Assembly (NCBI GenBank): GCA_039707465.1
Contig: CM077643.1
Span: forward strand, 199,479,605-199,543,604
From: Rhabdophis nuchalis
Taxonomy: Eukaryota > Chordata > Lepidosauria > Squamata > Natricidae
Direction: 5' to 3'
DNA: 64,000 bases
How positions within the stretch are numbered: position 1 is the first letter of the stretch; each line of letters begins with the position of its first letter. Under the pieces are notes generated by a model. It was given only the letters and a program-made list of their open reading frames with translations, had not been told where the DNA came from and made no database searches. Below, piece by piece: positions 1-10,796 of this stretch. A program made the translations under genes and the position numbers.

Positions 1-10
1 TTAAAAAAAA

Positions 11-131
11 ATTTTTTTAGATATGTGTGTTAGTTTGATCAGCTCATAAAACTAACACACACACACACACACACACACACGTATGTATGTATGTATGTAT
101 GTTAGTTTTATGAGCTGATCAATAAATTTAA
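11..131. repeat. Simple repeats inside a short perfect inverted repeat
   Basis: An (AC)n tract (about 53-80) and a (GTAT)n tract (81-102) sit between two 20-bp arms, 37-56 and 101-120, that are exact reverse complements. The right-arm sequence occurs again in direct orientation at 447-466, again followed by AATAAATTTAA. The 18 bp at 19-36 also recur at 438-455. The segment is therefore a second copy of the 430-477 sequence that has been inverted and expanded around a microsatellite. No function is inferred. Confidence 0.8.
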
Positions 132-179
132 ATTTTAGAGACCAAGATAGATCTATTTTGAGCTTATTAGCTCTCATCA

Positions 180-622
180 GTTGGCCACACCCCACTGGGA
201 TTCGAACCGGGGCTGCAATGCATCCAAGGTAGAAGCCTAGCACTGCAGCCTAACCAGGCTCTACCCATTGCATCAGCTAAGACAGGAGTATTTAGCATAG
301 ATACTTGTTTTTCACAACTTCCTGTTAGGGCCCCATTAAGGGAGGAGACATACTGTTTCCCTCTCTGCCTTTCAGCTCATCACCAGAGACCATCTAGACA
401 GAGAACCTTTGAAATTACGTTGTGTAAATTTTTTTTAGATATGTGTGTTAGTTTTATGAGCTGATCAATAAATTTAACAGGAAGTTGTGAAAAACAATTA
501 TCTATGCTAAATACTCCTGTCTTAGCTGATGCAATGGGTAGAGCCTGGTTAGGCTGTAGTGCTAGGCTTCTGCCTTGGATGCATTGCAGCCCCGGTTCGA
601 ATCCCAGTGGGGTGTGGCCAAC
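180..622. repeat. 148-bp inverted duplication with a tRNA-like core (fold-back)
   Basis: Positions 180-327 and 475-622 are reverse complements with three substitutions in 148 bp, separated by a 147-bp loop. Each arm contains a tRNA-like stretch with a textbook pol III B box (GGTTCGAATCC at 595-605 in the right arm). The high identity means the inverted duplication is recent or maintained by conversion. A palindromic transposon and two head-to-head SINE insertions are both possible. The exact equality of the arm ends favours a single inverted-duplication event. Confidence 0.85.
530..622 (+). mobile_element. tRNA-derived SINE-like segment (family not recognised)
   Basis: The stretch carries an A-box-like region (GCCTGGTTAGGCTGTAG near 552-568) and an intact B box (GGTTCGAATCC, 595-605) about 40 bp downstream, the arrangement expected of a tRNA-derived pol III promoter. 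It lacks a complete tRNA cloverleaf and a CCA-ready acceptor, so it is not a functional tRNA gene. An almost identical copy lies on the minus strand at 180-272 as the other arm of the fold-back. I do not recognise the SINE family. Confidence 0.55.
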
Positions 623-815
623 AGAGTTCTGTTTCCACCCCACCAAAATGGTACCTATGTATCTACTCACATTTGCATGCTTTCAAACTACTAGGCTGCA
701 GCTAGGCAAAGTTGGCCACTCACTATGTCACACAATGCTTGCATATCAAATCTGGGCTGTTGGTTTTCCAGCCAGCAAACCCAGCATCCTAATCAATGAG
801 CCATCACACTGCCCC
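623..815 (-). mobile_element. Sauria-type SINE, diverged, 3' truncated
   Basis: Read on the minus strand, the segment starts with a tRNA-like head (GGGGCAGTGTGATGGCTCA, with an A box around TGGCTCATTGATTAGG). It continues into the Sauria SINE body (GTAGTTTGAAAGCATGCAAA, GAGTAGATACATAGGTACC), matching the better copy at 52515-52840. It stops where the inverted repeat begins, so the 3' Bov-B-like tail is missing. The B box is degenerate, so it is unlikely to be transcribed from its own promoter. Confidence 0.7.
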
Positions 816-2383
816 AATTAGTGAGAGCATAAGTGTTTTATTTGAGGTTCTATGACCTCAAAATATAATTTTTCATACAGAAGAAAATCTTTACCTGTGC
901 AAACAATTGAGAGCACATAAACTCTAAGTTAATTTAAACTCTCTTTTTTTTTACCCATGTGGATCTGATGACAGGACTGCAAATCAGTTAGGAGACATTT
1001 CAAATTTTCTCCAAGGTTTTGTTATTCACTTTTCCCCTAACAGAAGGAATATAGGAAACAGCATATGGTATGAATATAACATTCTGGGTGCTTTGTGAAG
1101 ATAGGTAATCACAGCTTTAGAGGTGATATAAATAACAATTCCCTTGTTCTTTGGCTTCATTTTCTTTGTATCTGATAGATTTAAGTTGGGCAGATTGTTC
1201 TCTCATTATTTGATTGCTACTTGCAGGTCTCAAAGTAATATTCATGGCCAGTTCTCTTGGCTGAGTATTCTGAAGGTTATCTTCTTTGTCAATAAAGGAT
1301 CTGACCAGCAAAAAAATTGACAAGACTTCTTAAATGAGACTTTCTGGCTGTGTCCTTGAATTTGCTTTTTTGGGTTCGCCTCCTTTGCCCATTCCCTTTT
1401 TTAAAAACACAGAATATACCTAACCCAATTCAAAATGTAGAAGGTAGCAGACACAAGGCTTCCTCTGTTTTCCTGTCACCTTATAACTAAAAAAGGTAAT
1501 TACAACTTACAAAAGTTGACTAATATCTGAACAATCTGTAATTATTCACATTTTCTGTTGTCCAACTATATTGCATGATCCCAGTTGATTTGACAATTCA
1601 AATGGTTCAGGTAAGGTATGTCAAGCTCATAACTATTTCTTCAGTGGGATGGAAATATTACATCTGCAAAGAAACTAGTGAGTTTCTGAAACTGGCTGGT
1701 AAAGAAGTAAAGCCCTCCAGATGAAGATGGACAAGAATAGTCAGAGCAACTGTCATTAGAAAATTCTGGTCCATTTTCTAGCGTGGGTAAATGAATACAG
1801 GACGCCTACCTGAAGTGGTGATAGGATTTATTTGACACCAAAACAAATTCAAGATTCAGTTGATGGAGATAAAATATCGAGAGTGGTAATATTTATAGTA
1901 AAATGGGGTTTGATGATGAAGTATTGGACCTTGATGTGAAGTGTGTTACATATGTAAATTGAGGTGTTCCTGCCCTGAGGATAAGGTGATCTTAGATCCT
2001 TTTCCTAGCTGTGGGATTTTCTGAGGGGTCTGGTGTTGGGGGTCAGTATTGTGATAAAAGATTTCTCTTTGCTTGAGGGGATTCTGTTTTATGTTTATTT
2101 GCTGACATTGGCTGACTTCCTGGAGAAAACATGCTTAATCAATTGCAACTGAAGTGTCAATGTCTGTGGGAAAAGTTTAAGTGGTTTCTTTGTATTTTTA
2201 TTTGATGATGCCAGAGGTTCAGAGATGGTTGGCATTGACTAAAGAGGGGTGACACAGGGGCTCCTAGTCTTCCAACACGGCATAAGAAAAGAAATTATTC
2301 CTGTTAGGGATACAGTAGAAAATTGAAGATGGACATTGAGTTTGTAACACGAGGAGGAGAAATAATGCCTTATGTTTGTATAT
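816..2383. other. Unannotated AT-rich DNA
   Basis: No gene, repeat family or long reading frame is recognisable. Reading frames stay below about 70 codons and look like chance. Older diverged repeats may be present, but none could be identified by eye. Confidence 0.6.
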
Positions 2384-2640
2384 ACTTGCTTTGTTGTTGT
2401 TAATCATGAAGTCATGTCTGACCCATCATGACCCTATGGACAATGTTTCTCCAGGCCTTCCTGTCCTTATCATCCCCCGGAGTCCATTTAAGCTTATGCC
2501 GACTGCTTCAGTGACTCCATCCAGGCATCACATTCTCTGTTGTTCCCTTCTTCTTTTGCCCTCAATCGTTCCCAGCATTAGGCTCTTCTCTGGTGAGTCC
2601 TTCCTTCTCATTAGGTGGCCCAAGTATACTTGTTTACCAG
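2384..2640 (-). mobile_element. BovB (RTE clade) LINE 3' fragment
   Basis: The minus strand encodes, with breaks, the C-terminal region of the BovB reverse-transcriptase protein. It aligns directly with the better fragment at 33691-34020: the same order of the H-L-x-R-R-x-D-S-L-E-K-like block, the R-Q-R-M-R-W block and the terminal V-H-G-V block. The 3' end lies at the left, where GTTGTTGTTAATCATGAAGT matches the other copy. It is 5' truncated and not functional. Confidence 0.75.
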
Positions 2641-4428
2641 TCCTCAAAACACACCCCATTCTGATGATGGAATAACTAGGAAATGTAGAGAAATCTAATA
2701 GAATCAGGATTATTAGTTAGGTTGTAGCATAGCAGATTTATTCAAGCTTATACATAAGAATCTGGTCAACTAAAGTTCAATAGTAAATTAGCTTCAGATA
2801 AGTGTTAATCGAATTTAGGAGGGGTTGTACATGGAGCACTTGTGAAATGCAATGACTCTAAGCTGATGACACATTTAACTTTGCCCCCTCCCAGATCTGC
2901 CTGTTCTTCTCCTACACTTAGATGTCTATACAGATTAAATGAGTAAATAGTGTTCCCCACTATCCACTAGATTTAATGAGCAAACATTTCTTGGGTACAA
3001 AGGGATATTATTCAGCTAGCTAACAGTGAGACATACATGGAATTAAGAACCTACACCACATAGCAATCATATCTCCCTCTTAAACTAGGAAGCTTTGTTG
3101 TTGTAGCCAGTCACAGCTTCTAACTCTCACATACTTTACAGAGCTATTATGAACATAAAATGAGAAGAACCGTGTTTATATTGCCCTGGATTCCTTGGAG
3201 AAAGAGCTGGATGCAAATGTGGCAAATGAATCATATTCCATCAAGTCCACTACTAATGAAGCTTGGCTTTTCTTCCTACTTTTCAACTCCATTGCCTTTG
3301 TATCCTGATTTTCTTCCTCTCTACAGATTCCAGTTGCCAAGTCCTTTCAGATTTCCTTAAAGGTACAGTAACTGATGTTTTCATAATGGTTTCATTGAGC
3401 ACTCTGTCACACTGCAAGCAGATGTTTTTGTTGCTCTATCCATCATATCATCTTGCCAAGTGTTGTTCTTTGTTGACTTCAACTAAGCTCTTTCCTTTAA
3501 GTATCATGTAGGTTTGCATTAGTAAATCGTTTTGGTCCCAAGAGGGTGAATGGCTATAGTTTTGCAAATACATGAGTATCACACGCATCAGGGCTAGAAG
3601 AAGCCACAGGAAGATTGAAACTCTGAAGGCTTAAATGAAGCTTACAGAAAGACTCATTCTCTCCTGCAAAAGTAAAAAAAAGCAGCAGATGGCAAAGTGG
3701 TAACAGCACAGGAAGACATCAAGAACCACAGGAAAAGTATATTTCAGAAAGCTATAAGGAGGAACAAGGGACATTATAAACAGTACCAAGTGTGAGGCAA
3801 TCATCTGCACAACCATAAAATAACCTTCACCTTTTTTTTCTGGCAGAGACTGAAACTGCAGTAAACAAGGACACAACGGGAAAGACACACATGGTGCAGC
3901 GTTACAGATGAACTCATAAAAGAGGCTGGCAACTGTGCACTTAGTGTCCTTCATAAAATCTGTCAACAGGCAAATGGGGAACAAGGGACTGACCAAAGTA
4001 TCAACAGAAATCAATCTAACTTCAGACTACCAAAGGCAGAAAAGAAAGAAATGAAGCCTTTCAAACAAGGAAATAACTACCGTTCAATTTTAGAATGGGA
4101 CCTAACACAGAGCAACCCAACATTCACACAAGGCTGAAGAAAGAATAATTAGAGGAAATGCAAGGTAGGCCTATGTCAGGAATCTGCTTTATTTTCAAAC
4201 TGTGAGTCCATGAAATTGCAAGGAAATCCTTTTTAAAAAAAAAATAGATTTGGCAGTACAGTTTGACATGTGTAGACTTCTTCTGGATTACTTCTTCTGA
4301 CAGCCCCACATGAATTAAAATGGGGAATCTATGCATGTATCTCCTTACCCATCTAGAACTTCTCATTACTATATGTACTGGATGTTGTTTTATAAACTGT
4401 ATCAGACCTGGGTCTCTATTAATATTTT
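2641..4428. other. Unannotated AT-rich DNA
   Basis: I see no recognisable gene or repeat. A few reading frames of 80-130 codons (for example 3631-4014 on the minus strand) have no recognisable motif or domain and no neighbouring splice structure that would support them. Confidence 0.55.
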
Positions 4429-4450
4429 ACACACACACACACACACACAC
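4429..4450. repeat. (AC)11 microsatellite
   Basis: Uninterrupted AC dinucleotide repeat. Confidence 0.97.
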
Positions 4451-4560
4451 TAAAATAAAACAAAAAAAACCCAAATGCCTACGTCCCTGTCCTACTGTCC
4501 GCATTTATTCGTACCCATTTTATTCATATTCTTATACCTATTATTTTGTAAATGATTGAC

Positions 4561-4731
<171 letters not shown>

Positions 4732-4920
4732 ATATCCAAAGTAATCTCTTTGATTGCATTGCAGAGATACCACATTTGAAAGCTTTTAGATTAGTACAGC
4801 ATATCAAACAAAGACATCAATTGGTAAGTCCATGTGTTATATTGGATGATGGAATTGATAACTAAGTAATGTGTGACACCTCTGAAAATAACCTTTAATT
4901 TTATTATGAAGATGCTTATT

Positions 4921-5147
4921 AAACAGCAATAGCAATAGTACTTAGACTTATATACCCCTCTCCATACTGCTTTGTAGCACTCTCTGCGTGGTTCACAATG
5001 TTAGCATATTGCCCCCCAACAATCTGGGTTCTCATTTTACTCACCAACCTTGAGCTGGTCAGGTTTGAACTCCACACTGTGCGTAGAGTTAGCCTGCAAT
5101 ACTGTATTCTAACCACTGTGCCATCATGATGGCTCTTCATGAAAAGC
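4921..5147 (-). mobile_element. tRNA-derived SINE with GCTATT-type tail (copy 1)
   Basis: The minus strand reads as a tRNA-like head (A box in TGGCACAGTGGTTAGAATAC, B box in GAGTTCAAACCTG). A body follows containing AAAATGAGAACCCAGATTG, and the segment ends in GTATATAAGTCTAAGTACTA plus repeated GCTATT. The same architecture occurs at 16664-16893 and 51248-51422. This is a widespread squamate SINE layout with an L2/CR1-like tail; I give no family name. Confidence 0.8.
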
Positions 5148-5259
5148 CATAGCTTTTGAAGTTGTGCCTCCTAATATCATTCAAACTGGCAGCTTAAAAG
5201 ATGTCACTATTCATTCACAATGGGGGAAATTTTCTTCTTGCCCAGTTTTGTATCACATA

Positions 5260-5360
5260 TATTTTTAGTATCTAATTTTATTAAGGATTTTAATTACAAT
5301 TGTAAAAAAACTAATACAAATTCACTGATTATTTGGTCTTTGTCATAATCATCCGTTCTC
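5260..5360 (-). mobile_element. Possible LINE 3'-UTR fragment related to 7104-7221
   Basis: The block TCACTGATTATTTGGTCTTT followed by GTCATAATCATC is repeated almost exactly at about 7192-7221, and both copies lie downstream of an AATTACAAT-like stretch. The 7-kb copy has a tail typical of L2-like LINEs, so this is probably a shorter fragment of the same element. The boundaries are approximate. Confidence 0.4.
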
Positions 5361-5398
5361 CTTTCACCTCTGTTAGGCACACTCTAATAGTTTTTAAA

Positions 5399-5575
5399 GG
5401 GACACAGTGGCTCAGTGGCTAAGATGCTGAGCTTGTTGATCAGAAAGGTCTGCAGTTCAACAGGTTGAATCCCTAGCGCCATGTAATGAATTCCCATTAC
5501 TTGTCCCAGTTTCTGCAACATAGCAGTTCGAAAACATGTAAAAGTGCAAGTAGAAAAATAGGGACCAATAGGAAG
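5399..5575 (+). mobile_element. Sauria SINE, 3' truncated
   Basis: A tRNA-like head (GGGACACAGTGGCTCAGTGG, A box) is followed by a B-box region interrupted by an 8-10 bp insertion (CAGTTCAACAGGTTGAATCC). The core follows (AGTTCGAAAACATGTAAAAG, GCAAGTAGAAAAATAGGGAC). It stops after GACC, before the Bov-B-like tail, and runs into A/G-rich sequence. Confidence 0.85.
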
Positions 5576-7071
5576 AAAAAGGAGTAGTAAGAAAGAATTT
5601 AAAAGTGCAAGAAAAAGGAAGAGAGAAAAGAAAGAACATGATAAGGGGAAAAAAGAAATATATAAACAAGAGACTTCCAAACTTTATTACAAGCATAGAC
5701 AACTTGTATAGTAACTCTTCATCCTCTATCAGGTTAAAAACAGATATCTCTTCAACCCATTTCCCATCCCTTATCTATAAACAAATTCATAAAATACTAA
5801 CTTCTCAATTCAGCAAAAAAAGTCTCTAGAGTCATTAGAACTTTAAAAATAAATCTCTTTTTGAGTGAATCAGTCAAGGAGAGAAGATCCCAGTTCAGTT
5901 CAGAAAAGCACACTTTGGAGGTTAAACCCTTATATCTGTCATTTTCCAAGGAAAGGCAGACAACCTGATGAGATTATTGTTAATAAAGATGATCAACAAT
6001 AAAATACCTATTATTGGGCTTATTTACAAGTAGTTCAGTTGAAGTCTTACTTTAAGTTGATCAAATACGTCAACTTTATATACTTTCCTTTTACTTCTAA
6101 CTGTTTAGTTTAATTCGTCTTTTGTAGATACAATAAGAAAACAATTTCTAAGTCATTCTTTTGGTTTGTCAATTGCATTTGCCCCTTGATTTTTAAAACT
6201 TCACTCAGTTTCTTTTATATATCCAAAAATGCATCCTTGTACAAATCATTCTCTTGTCATTTGAAGTTCCATTTTTGGAACTTTCTTTGTCTAGTCAAAC
6301 AAAATTTGCTCCACATCTGTCGTTCCCTGATTGACATCTTTTGATCAAAATCTATCCATAGAATAATACATTGTTACTGACATTGCTGATATTGTAGGTA
6401 GTAATTTCTGGTTCTGGTCTTCAAAATTTTCCTTTAATATTTCCAATATTATGGCCTTTTGTATCATTTTGTAAGTTGCAGTTAAGCAACACCAAAAGTT
6501 GGCTTCTATTTGTTTTCCTTCTACTTAGAATCTTTTGTCCCCTCTAGTGTCCAGTTTCTAAAATTATAAAATTGTTTATGTTTATTATGAACCAACATAG
6601 CCAAAATAACTCTGGTTCCCATAGGAAGCTATTTATTTTAATTGCTTCCAAAACCTTATAGCAAAAGTCAATATTTCAAATTTAACTGGATCTTTAATCT
6701 ATATTGTAACTTTTGTAGATCAAAAAACTTATTTCGTGTTTTACTGTTTGTTTCAAATTCTTTAAGTTCTTAGATTTGTGATTAATTTTTCTTTTGTTTA
6801 GAGTTGAAGCTAAACTCCTGTGATGACTGTTCAAGTGTGTCATGTGAAATGTCTTTAATAGCTTTAAGGTGGCTAATAGGCTGTTTCTGAAAGAGGTTAG
6901 AAAGTGAGACTTGAAAGCTTGGTGTCCTTTAAAAAGCTCCACCAGGGTTGCAAGAAGGCTGGCTAATTCTTTTATATCTTGGCATTTAAACCCCTGGAAG
7001 GCCACTGTGTGGCAGTCTTCTTGCAAGGTGGAGACATGTGGAGCACATGTCATTTATCTTCTACTCTATAC
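5576..7071. other. Unannotated AT-rich DNA, possibly decayed LINE sequence
   Basis: No motif is clear. The minus strand has an open stretch at 6694-7053 (119 codons) that I cannot assign to a family. The strong A/T strand bias could suggest old LINE-1-like sequence, but I see no reverse-transcriptase or ORF1 signature. Confidence 0.4.
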
Positions 7072-7104
<33 letters not shown>

Positions 7105-7221
7105 CTTTATTGTCATTGTAAAAATTACAATGAAATTGGTTATACTTTCCTTATCTAAAAAAAACCCTCAAAACCTAAAGCCAATCTATTCACTGATTCT
7201 TTGGTCTTTGCCATAATCATC
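7072..7221 (-). mobile_element. L2-like LINE 3' end with (TAA)n tail
   Basis: Read on the minus strand, the segment contains AATTTCATTGTAATTTTTAC then AATGACAATAAAGATT and a (TAA)n tract (7072-7104). An 'ATGACAATAAAG' 3' end followed by a short tandem repeat is the usual 3' end of L2-like LINEs in tetrapods and fish. Only the 3' UTR is present. It lies directly beside another LINE tail starting near 7222. Confidence 0.55.
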
Positions 7222-7629
7222 AGATTCAGATTTATTGAATTTATATACCGCCCTATCTTCCTTTCGGGACTCAGGGCGGTGCATAGCCAACAGTAAAAGT
7301 AGGTAATACAAAAGCTAAAAACCATATGTTAAAAATATATTAAATAGATTGGCCTGCCAATTAAAACCCCCTGCTAAAATCAATTTAAAAACTACGACAG
7401 GCCGGCCGCACAAAATAAATGGGTCTTTAGGGCCCGATGGAAGAGGCGTAGGTCCGTGATCGTCTGTAGTTCAGGGGGTAGGTCAATCCAGAGGGCAGGA
7501 GCTGCCACAGAGAAGGCTCTCCCCCTAGGGGTCACCAGCCGACATTGCTTGGCCAACGGCACCCTGAAGAGACCCTCTCTGTGAGAGCGAACTGGTCGGT
7601 GGGAGGTATTTGGTAGCAGGAGGAGGTGA
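7222..7629 (-). mobile_element. L3-type (CR1/L2 group) LINE 3' fragment, copy a
   Basis: The minus strand encodes the C-terminal end of the LINE protein. The frame entering at about 7600 contains RPVRSHREGLFRVPLAKQC, and its ending corresponds to the last 75 or so residues of the intact protein at 43524-46634. The 3' UTR follows with the terminal hairpin (CCGCCC near 7275, GGGCGG near 7245) and ends in ATATAAATTCAATAAATC. It is truncated at its 5' end, exactly against a 5'-truncated Sauria SINE. Confidence 0.85.
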
Positions 7630-7884
7630 ACTCCTGTTAGTTGTCTCAGCTTCTGCAACCAAGCAGTTCAAAAGCATGTAAAAGTGCAAGTAGAAAAATA
7701 GAGACCACCTTTTTACAGGAAGGCAACAGCATTCTGTGCCCTTCGGCATTTAGTCATGGTAGCCACATGACCATGGAGACATCTTCGGACAGCGCTGGCT
7801 CTTCGGCTTTGAAACAGAGAGGAGCGCTGCCCCCTAGAGTTGGGAACAAGTAGCACATATGTGCAAGGGGAACCTTTACCTTTA
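7630..7884 (+). mobile_element. Sauria SINE lacking its tRNA head
   Basis: The body and complete 3' half are present: AAGCAGTTCAAAAGCATGTA, AGTGCAAGTAGAAAAATAGA, the CGCTGGCTCTTCGGCTTTGA block and the terminal AACCTTTACCTTTA tail that Sauria SINEs share with BovB LINEs. The pol III head is absent because the segment starts at the LINE junction, so it cannot be transcribed by itself. Confidence 0.88.
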
Positions 7885-8301
7885 ACAGTTTTTATTTAGT
7901 TTTATTTTTGATTCCATCCCTCTAAACATAAGGGGGAAAAGAGTTAGCCAAGAGCTCTAAATTTCAATAGAATTTGGTTGTGATTAATTTTTGCTGGATG
8001 TGGGTAAATTCTGGGTGTTTTTTAAAGAAGCCAAACTTTCAATATTAGGCCATGCAGTCTTCTAACATGTATACTCTTGCAGACAATCCTCAACTTATGG
8101 CCATAATTGAACCCCAAATGTTTGTCGCTACGCAAGATATTAGTTCAGTAAATTTTGCCCCATTTTATGACTTTCCTTGCCACAGTTGTTAAGTAAATCT
8201 CTGCTATTGTTAAATTAGTAACATGGTTATTAAGTGAATCTGGCTTTCCCATTGACTTTGCCTGTCAGAAGGTTGCAAAAGGGATCACATGACTCTGGAG
8301 T

Positions 8302-8617
8302 TAGAGGTGGTATTCAGCCAGTTCTGACAGGTTCTGGAGAACCGGTAGCAGAAATTTTGAGTAGCTTGGAGAACTGGCAAATACGCTGGCCCTGCCCCCC
8401 TTCCCCGCTGCCTCCCAGCTGATCTTCTTTTGTTGCCCTGAAGAGGAGAATGGAGCTGAAAAACAGGTTAGTGGGGTGGGGAGGAAATGGGGATTATGCA
8501 GTAACCTTCCCCCAAGAGTGGGGACAAAATAGGGATTTTGCAGTATCCTTCCCCTGCCATGCCCACAAAGCCATAGCCACAGAACTCATAGTAAAAAAAA
8601 ATTGAATCCCACCACTG
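8302..8617. mobile_element. Non-autonomous hAT-like element (family A)
   Basis: The terminal inverted repeats are TAGAGGTGGTATTCAGCC and TTGAATCCCACCACTG. The flanking 8-bp duplications TCTGGAGT (8294-8301) and TCTGGAAC (8618-8625) match at six of eight positions. The element interrupts the DNA transposon at 8084-11281. Internal GGTTCTGGAGAACCGGTAG and CAGTAACCTTCCCC blocks are shared with the copy at 14538-14819, and there is no transposase. Confidence 0.8.
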
Positions 8618-8754
8618 TCTGGAACACTGTCACTGTCAAGCAGACCTCCTTCAGCGACCAAGAAAGAAACCACTTAACTCTATTTTGTAGAATTAAGAGT
8701 AGTTTTACTGGTTATGAAAAGATAGCAGCAAAGTAAAGCAAGTTTTTTTTGTTG

Positions 8755-10796
8755 TTTTTTTGTCAAATTTATATACCGCCCTATCTCCCCGAAGGGACTC
8801 AGGACGGTGCACAGAAATATAAAAATATAATACAATACAGTACAAACAGTTAAAAATGAATTAAATTAAGGTCTGTGCTAAAAATTGGGAACAAGTAGCA
8901 CATATGTGGACATAGCACATATTAGGAAAGGGTTAAAATCAATTAAAACTATACCCATTAAAAACTAATCCAGGCCGGCCTCATGAAATAGATGTGTCTT
9001 TAATGCCTGGCGGAAGAGGCGTAGATCCGTGATGGTATGAAGGTCGGGGGGTACGTCATTCCAGAGGGCAGGCCCCGCCACAGAGAAGGCTGTCCCCCTG
9101 GGGGCCACCCATTGGCATTGTCCGGCGGATGGCACCTGAGGAGGCCCACTCTGTGGGAGCGGACAGGTCTAAGGGAGGCATGTGGTAGGAGGCGGTCCCG
9201 CAAGTAGCCAGGTCCCGTGCCATGGAGCGCTTTAAAGATGGTTACTAGCACCTTGAAGCGCACCCAGAAGGCCACAGGCAGCCAATGCAGCTCGCGCAGG
9301 AGAGGTGTTACATGGGAGTATCGAGACACTCCCAGGATCCCCTGTGCGGCCGCATTCTGGACTAGCTGGACCCTCCGGGTGCACCTTAAGGGGAGCCCCA
9401 TGCAGAGAGCGTTGCAGTAGTTCAGGCGGGAGGTGATGAGCGCTTGAGTGACCGTGCGTAAGGCATCATGATCTAGATAGGGGCGCAGCTGGCGTATCAG
9501 GTGCACCTGATAAAAGGCCCCTCTGGTCACGACTGTCACATGGTCATCCAATGACAGCCGGGAATCCAGGAGGATGCCGATTGCGAGCCCTATGACTCGC
9601 CCCTGATAGTCAAAGATGGAAGCAGCTGACTATATCGTGACACCGGAAACCACAGCCACTCAGTCTTGGACGGGTTGAGTCAGAGTTTGTTCCTCCCCAT
9701 CCAGACTTGCACGGCCACCAGACACTGGGACATCACTTCGACGGCATCGTTGGGGTGGTTATGGGTAGAGATGTACAGCTGAGTATCATCAGCATACTGA
9801 TGGAACTCTACCCCAAAACCACGGATGATCTCACCCAGCGGCTTCATGTAGATGTTAAACAGGAGGGGTGAGAAGACTGACCCCTGAGACACCCCACATG
9901 TGAGGGGCCTCAACGTCGACCTCTGCCCTCCTGCCAACACAAATTGCGACCGGTCGGAGAGGAAGGAGGAGAACCACCATAAAACGGTGCCTCTCAACCC
10001 CCGTCCCCCCCAGCCAGTGCAATAGGATACCATGCCGCCGAGAGATCTAATAGGACCAAGATAGAGGAATGACCTCTATCCCGAGCCCTCCAGAGATCAT
10101 CCACCAACGCGACCAATGCTGTCTCTGTGCTGTGCCCAGGCCGGAAGCCGGACTGGCACGGGTCTAGATAGACAGTTTCCTCCAGGTGATGGGGGAACTG
10201 TCGTCCCACCGCACTCTCCACAACCTTCATTAGAAAACGAAGGTTGGAGACCGGACAATAATTAGCCAGCTCTCCAGGGAAGGCCTCTTGAGGAGGGGTC
10301 TCACCATTGCCTCTTTCAAGATGGCTGGCAAGAACCCCTCACTCAAGGAAGCATTCACTATTCCCAGGAGCCAGCCTCGTGTAACCTCCCGGGAGGCCAG
10401 TACAAGCCAGGAGGGACACGGGTCCAATAAACATGTGGTGGCATTCAGCCGCCCCAGTAACCTGTCCATGTTATCAGGAGAAACAAAGTCAAACTCATCC
10501 CAGAAAACAGTCTCAAGACCTGCCTCCACCCGCCCACCTGGGCTAATCTCGTCGGAGGTCAGTTCATCACGGATTTGAGCGATTTTATCCTGCAGATAAC
10601 ATCCAAATTCCTCTGCTCGGCCCTGCAAGAGAGCTTCCCGTGGCCTCTGTTGAAGGAGGGAGCGGGTCACTCTAAACAGGGCGGCAGGGCGGTTATCTGC
10701 GGATGTGATAAGAGCAGAGAGATAATTGCGTTTCGCCGCTCTTATCACCACAAGGTAGGTCCGCAAATGCAACCTTACTTGTGTTCTGAAGGTCTG
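8755..10796 (-). mobile_element. L3-type LINE, 5' truncated, copy b
   Basis: About 2 kb of the same LINE family as the full-length copies at 39.5-46.9 kb. The 3' end lies at the left (hairpin near 8775-8806, then TATATAAATTTGAC). The 5' truncation at about 10796 corresponds to residue 422 or so of the intact protein. The 3' UTR holds a ~50-bp insertion (8884-8934) containing 24 bp identical to a Sauria SINE tail. Confidence 0.9.
8998..10796 (-). pseudogene. Broken LINE reverse transcriptase (copy b)
   Basis: The reverse-transcriptase half of the LINE protein is split over at least four minus-strand frames: about 10772-10230, 10230-9994, 10033-9680 and 9551-9000. RT motif A (LVLLDLSAA), motif B (GVSQGSVFSPLLFN) and motif C (YADDTQLYIS) are all recognisable, but frameshifts separate A from B and motif C from the C-terminal part. 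The endonuclease half is absent through 5' truncation. It cannot make a functional protein. Confidence 0.88.

Noticed and set aside
530..622. Possible functional tRNA gene
   Set aside because: The A and B boxes are present, but the sequence does not close a tRNA cloverleaf and lies in a SINE-like inverted repeat.
3631..4014. 127-codon minus-strand frame with hydrophobic stretches as a possible membrane protein
   Set aside because: The hydrophobicity comes from T/C-rich sequence. No homologous motif or promoter/exon context was recognised.
6694..7053. 119-codon minus-strand frame as a possible gene
   Set aside because: No domain, low-complexity Lys/Leu/Asn-rich composition, and no supporting splice sites or second exon.
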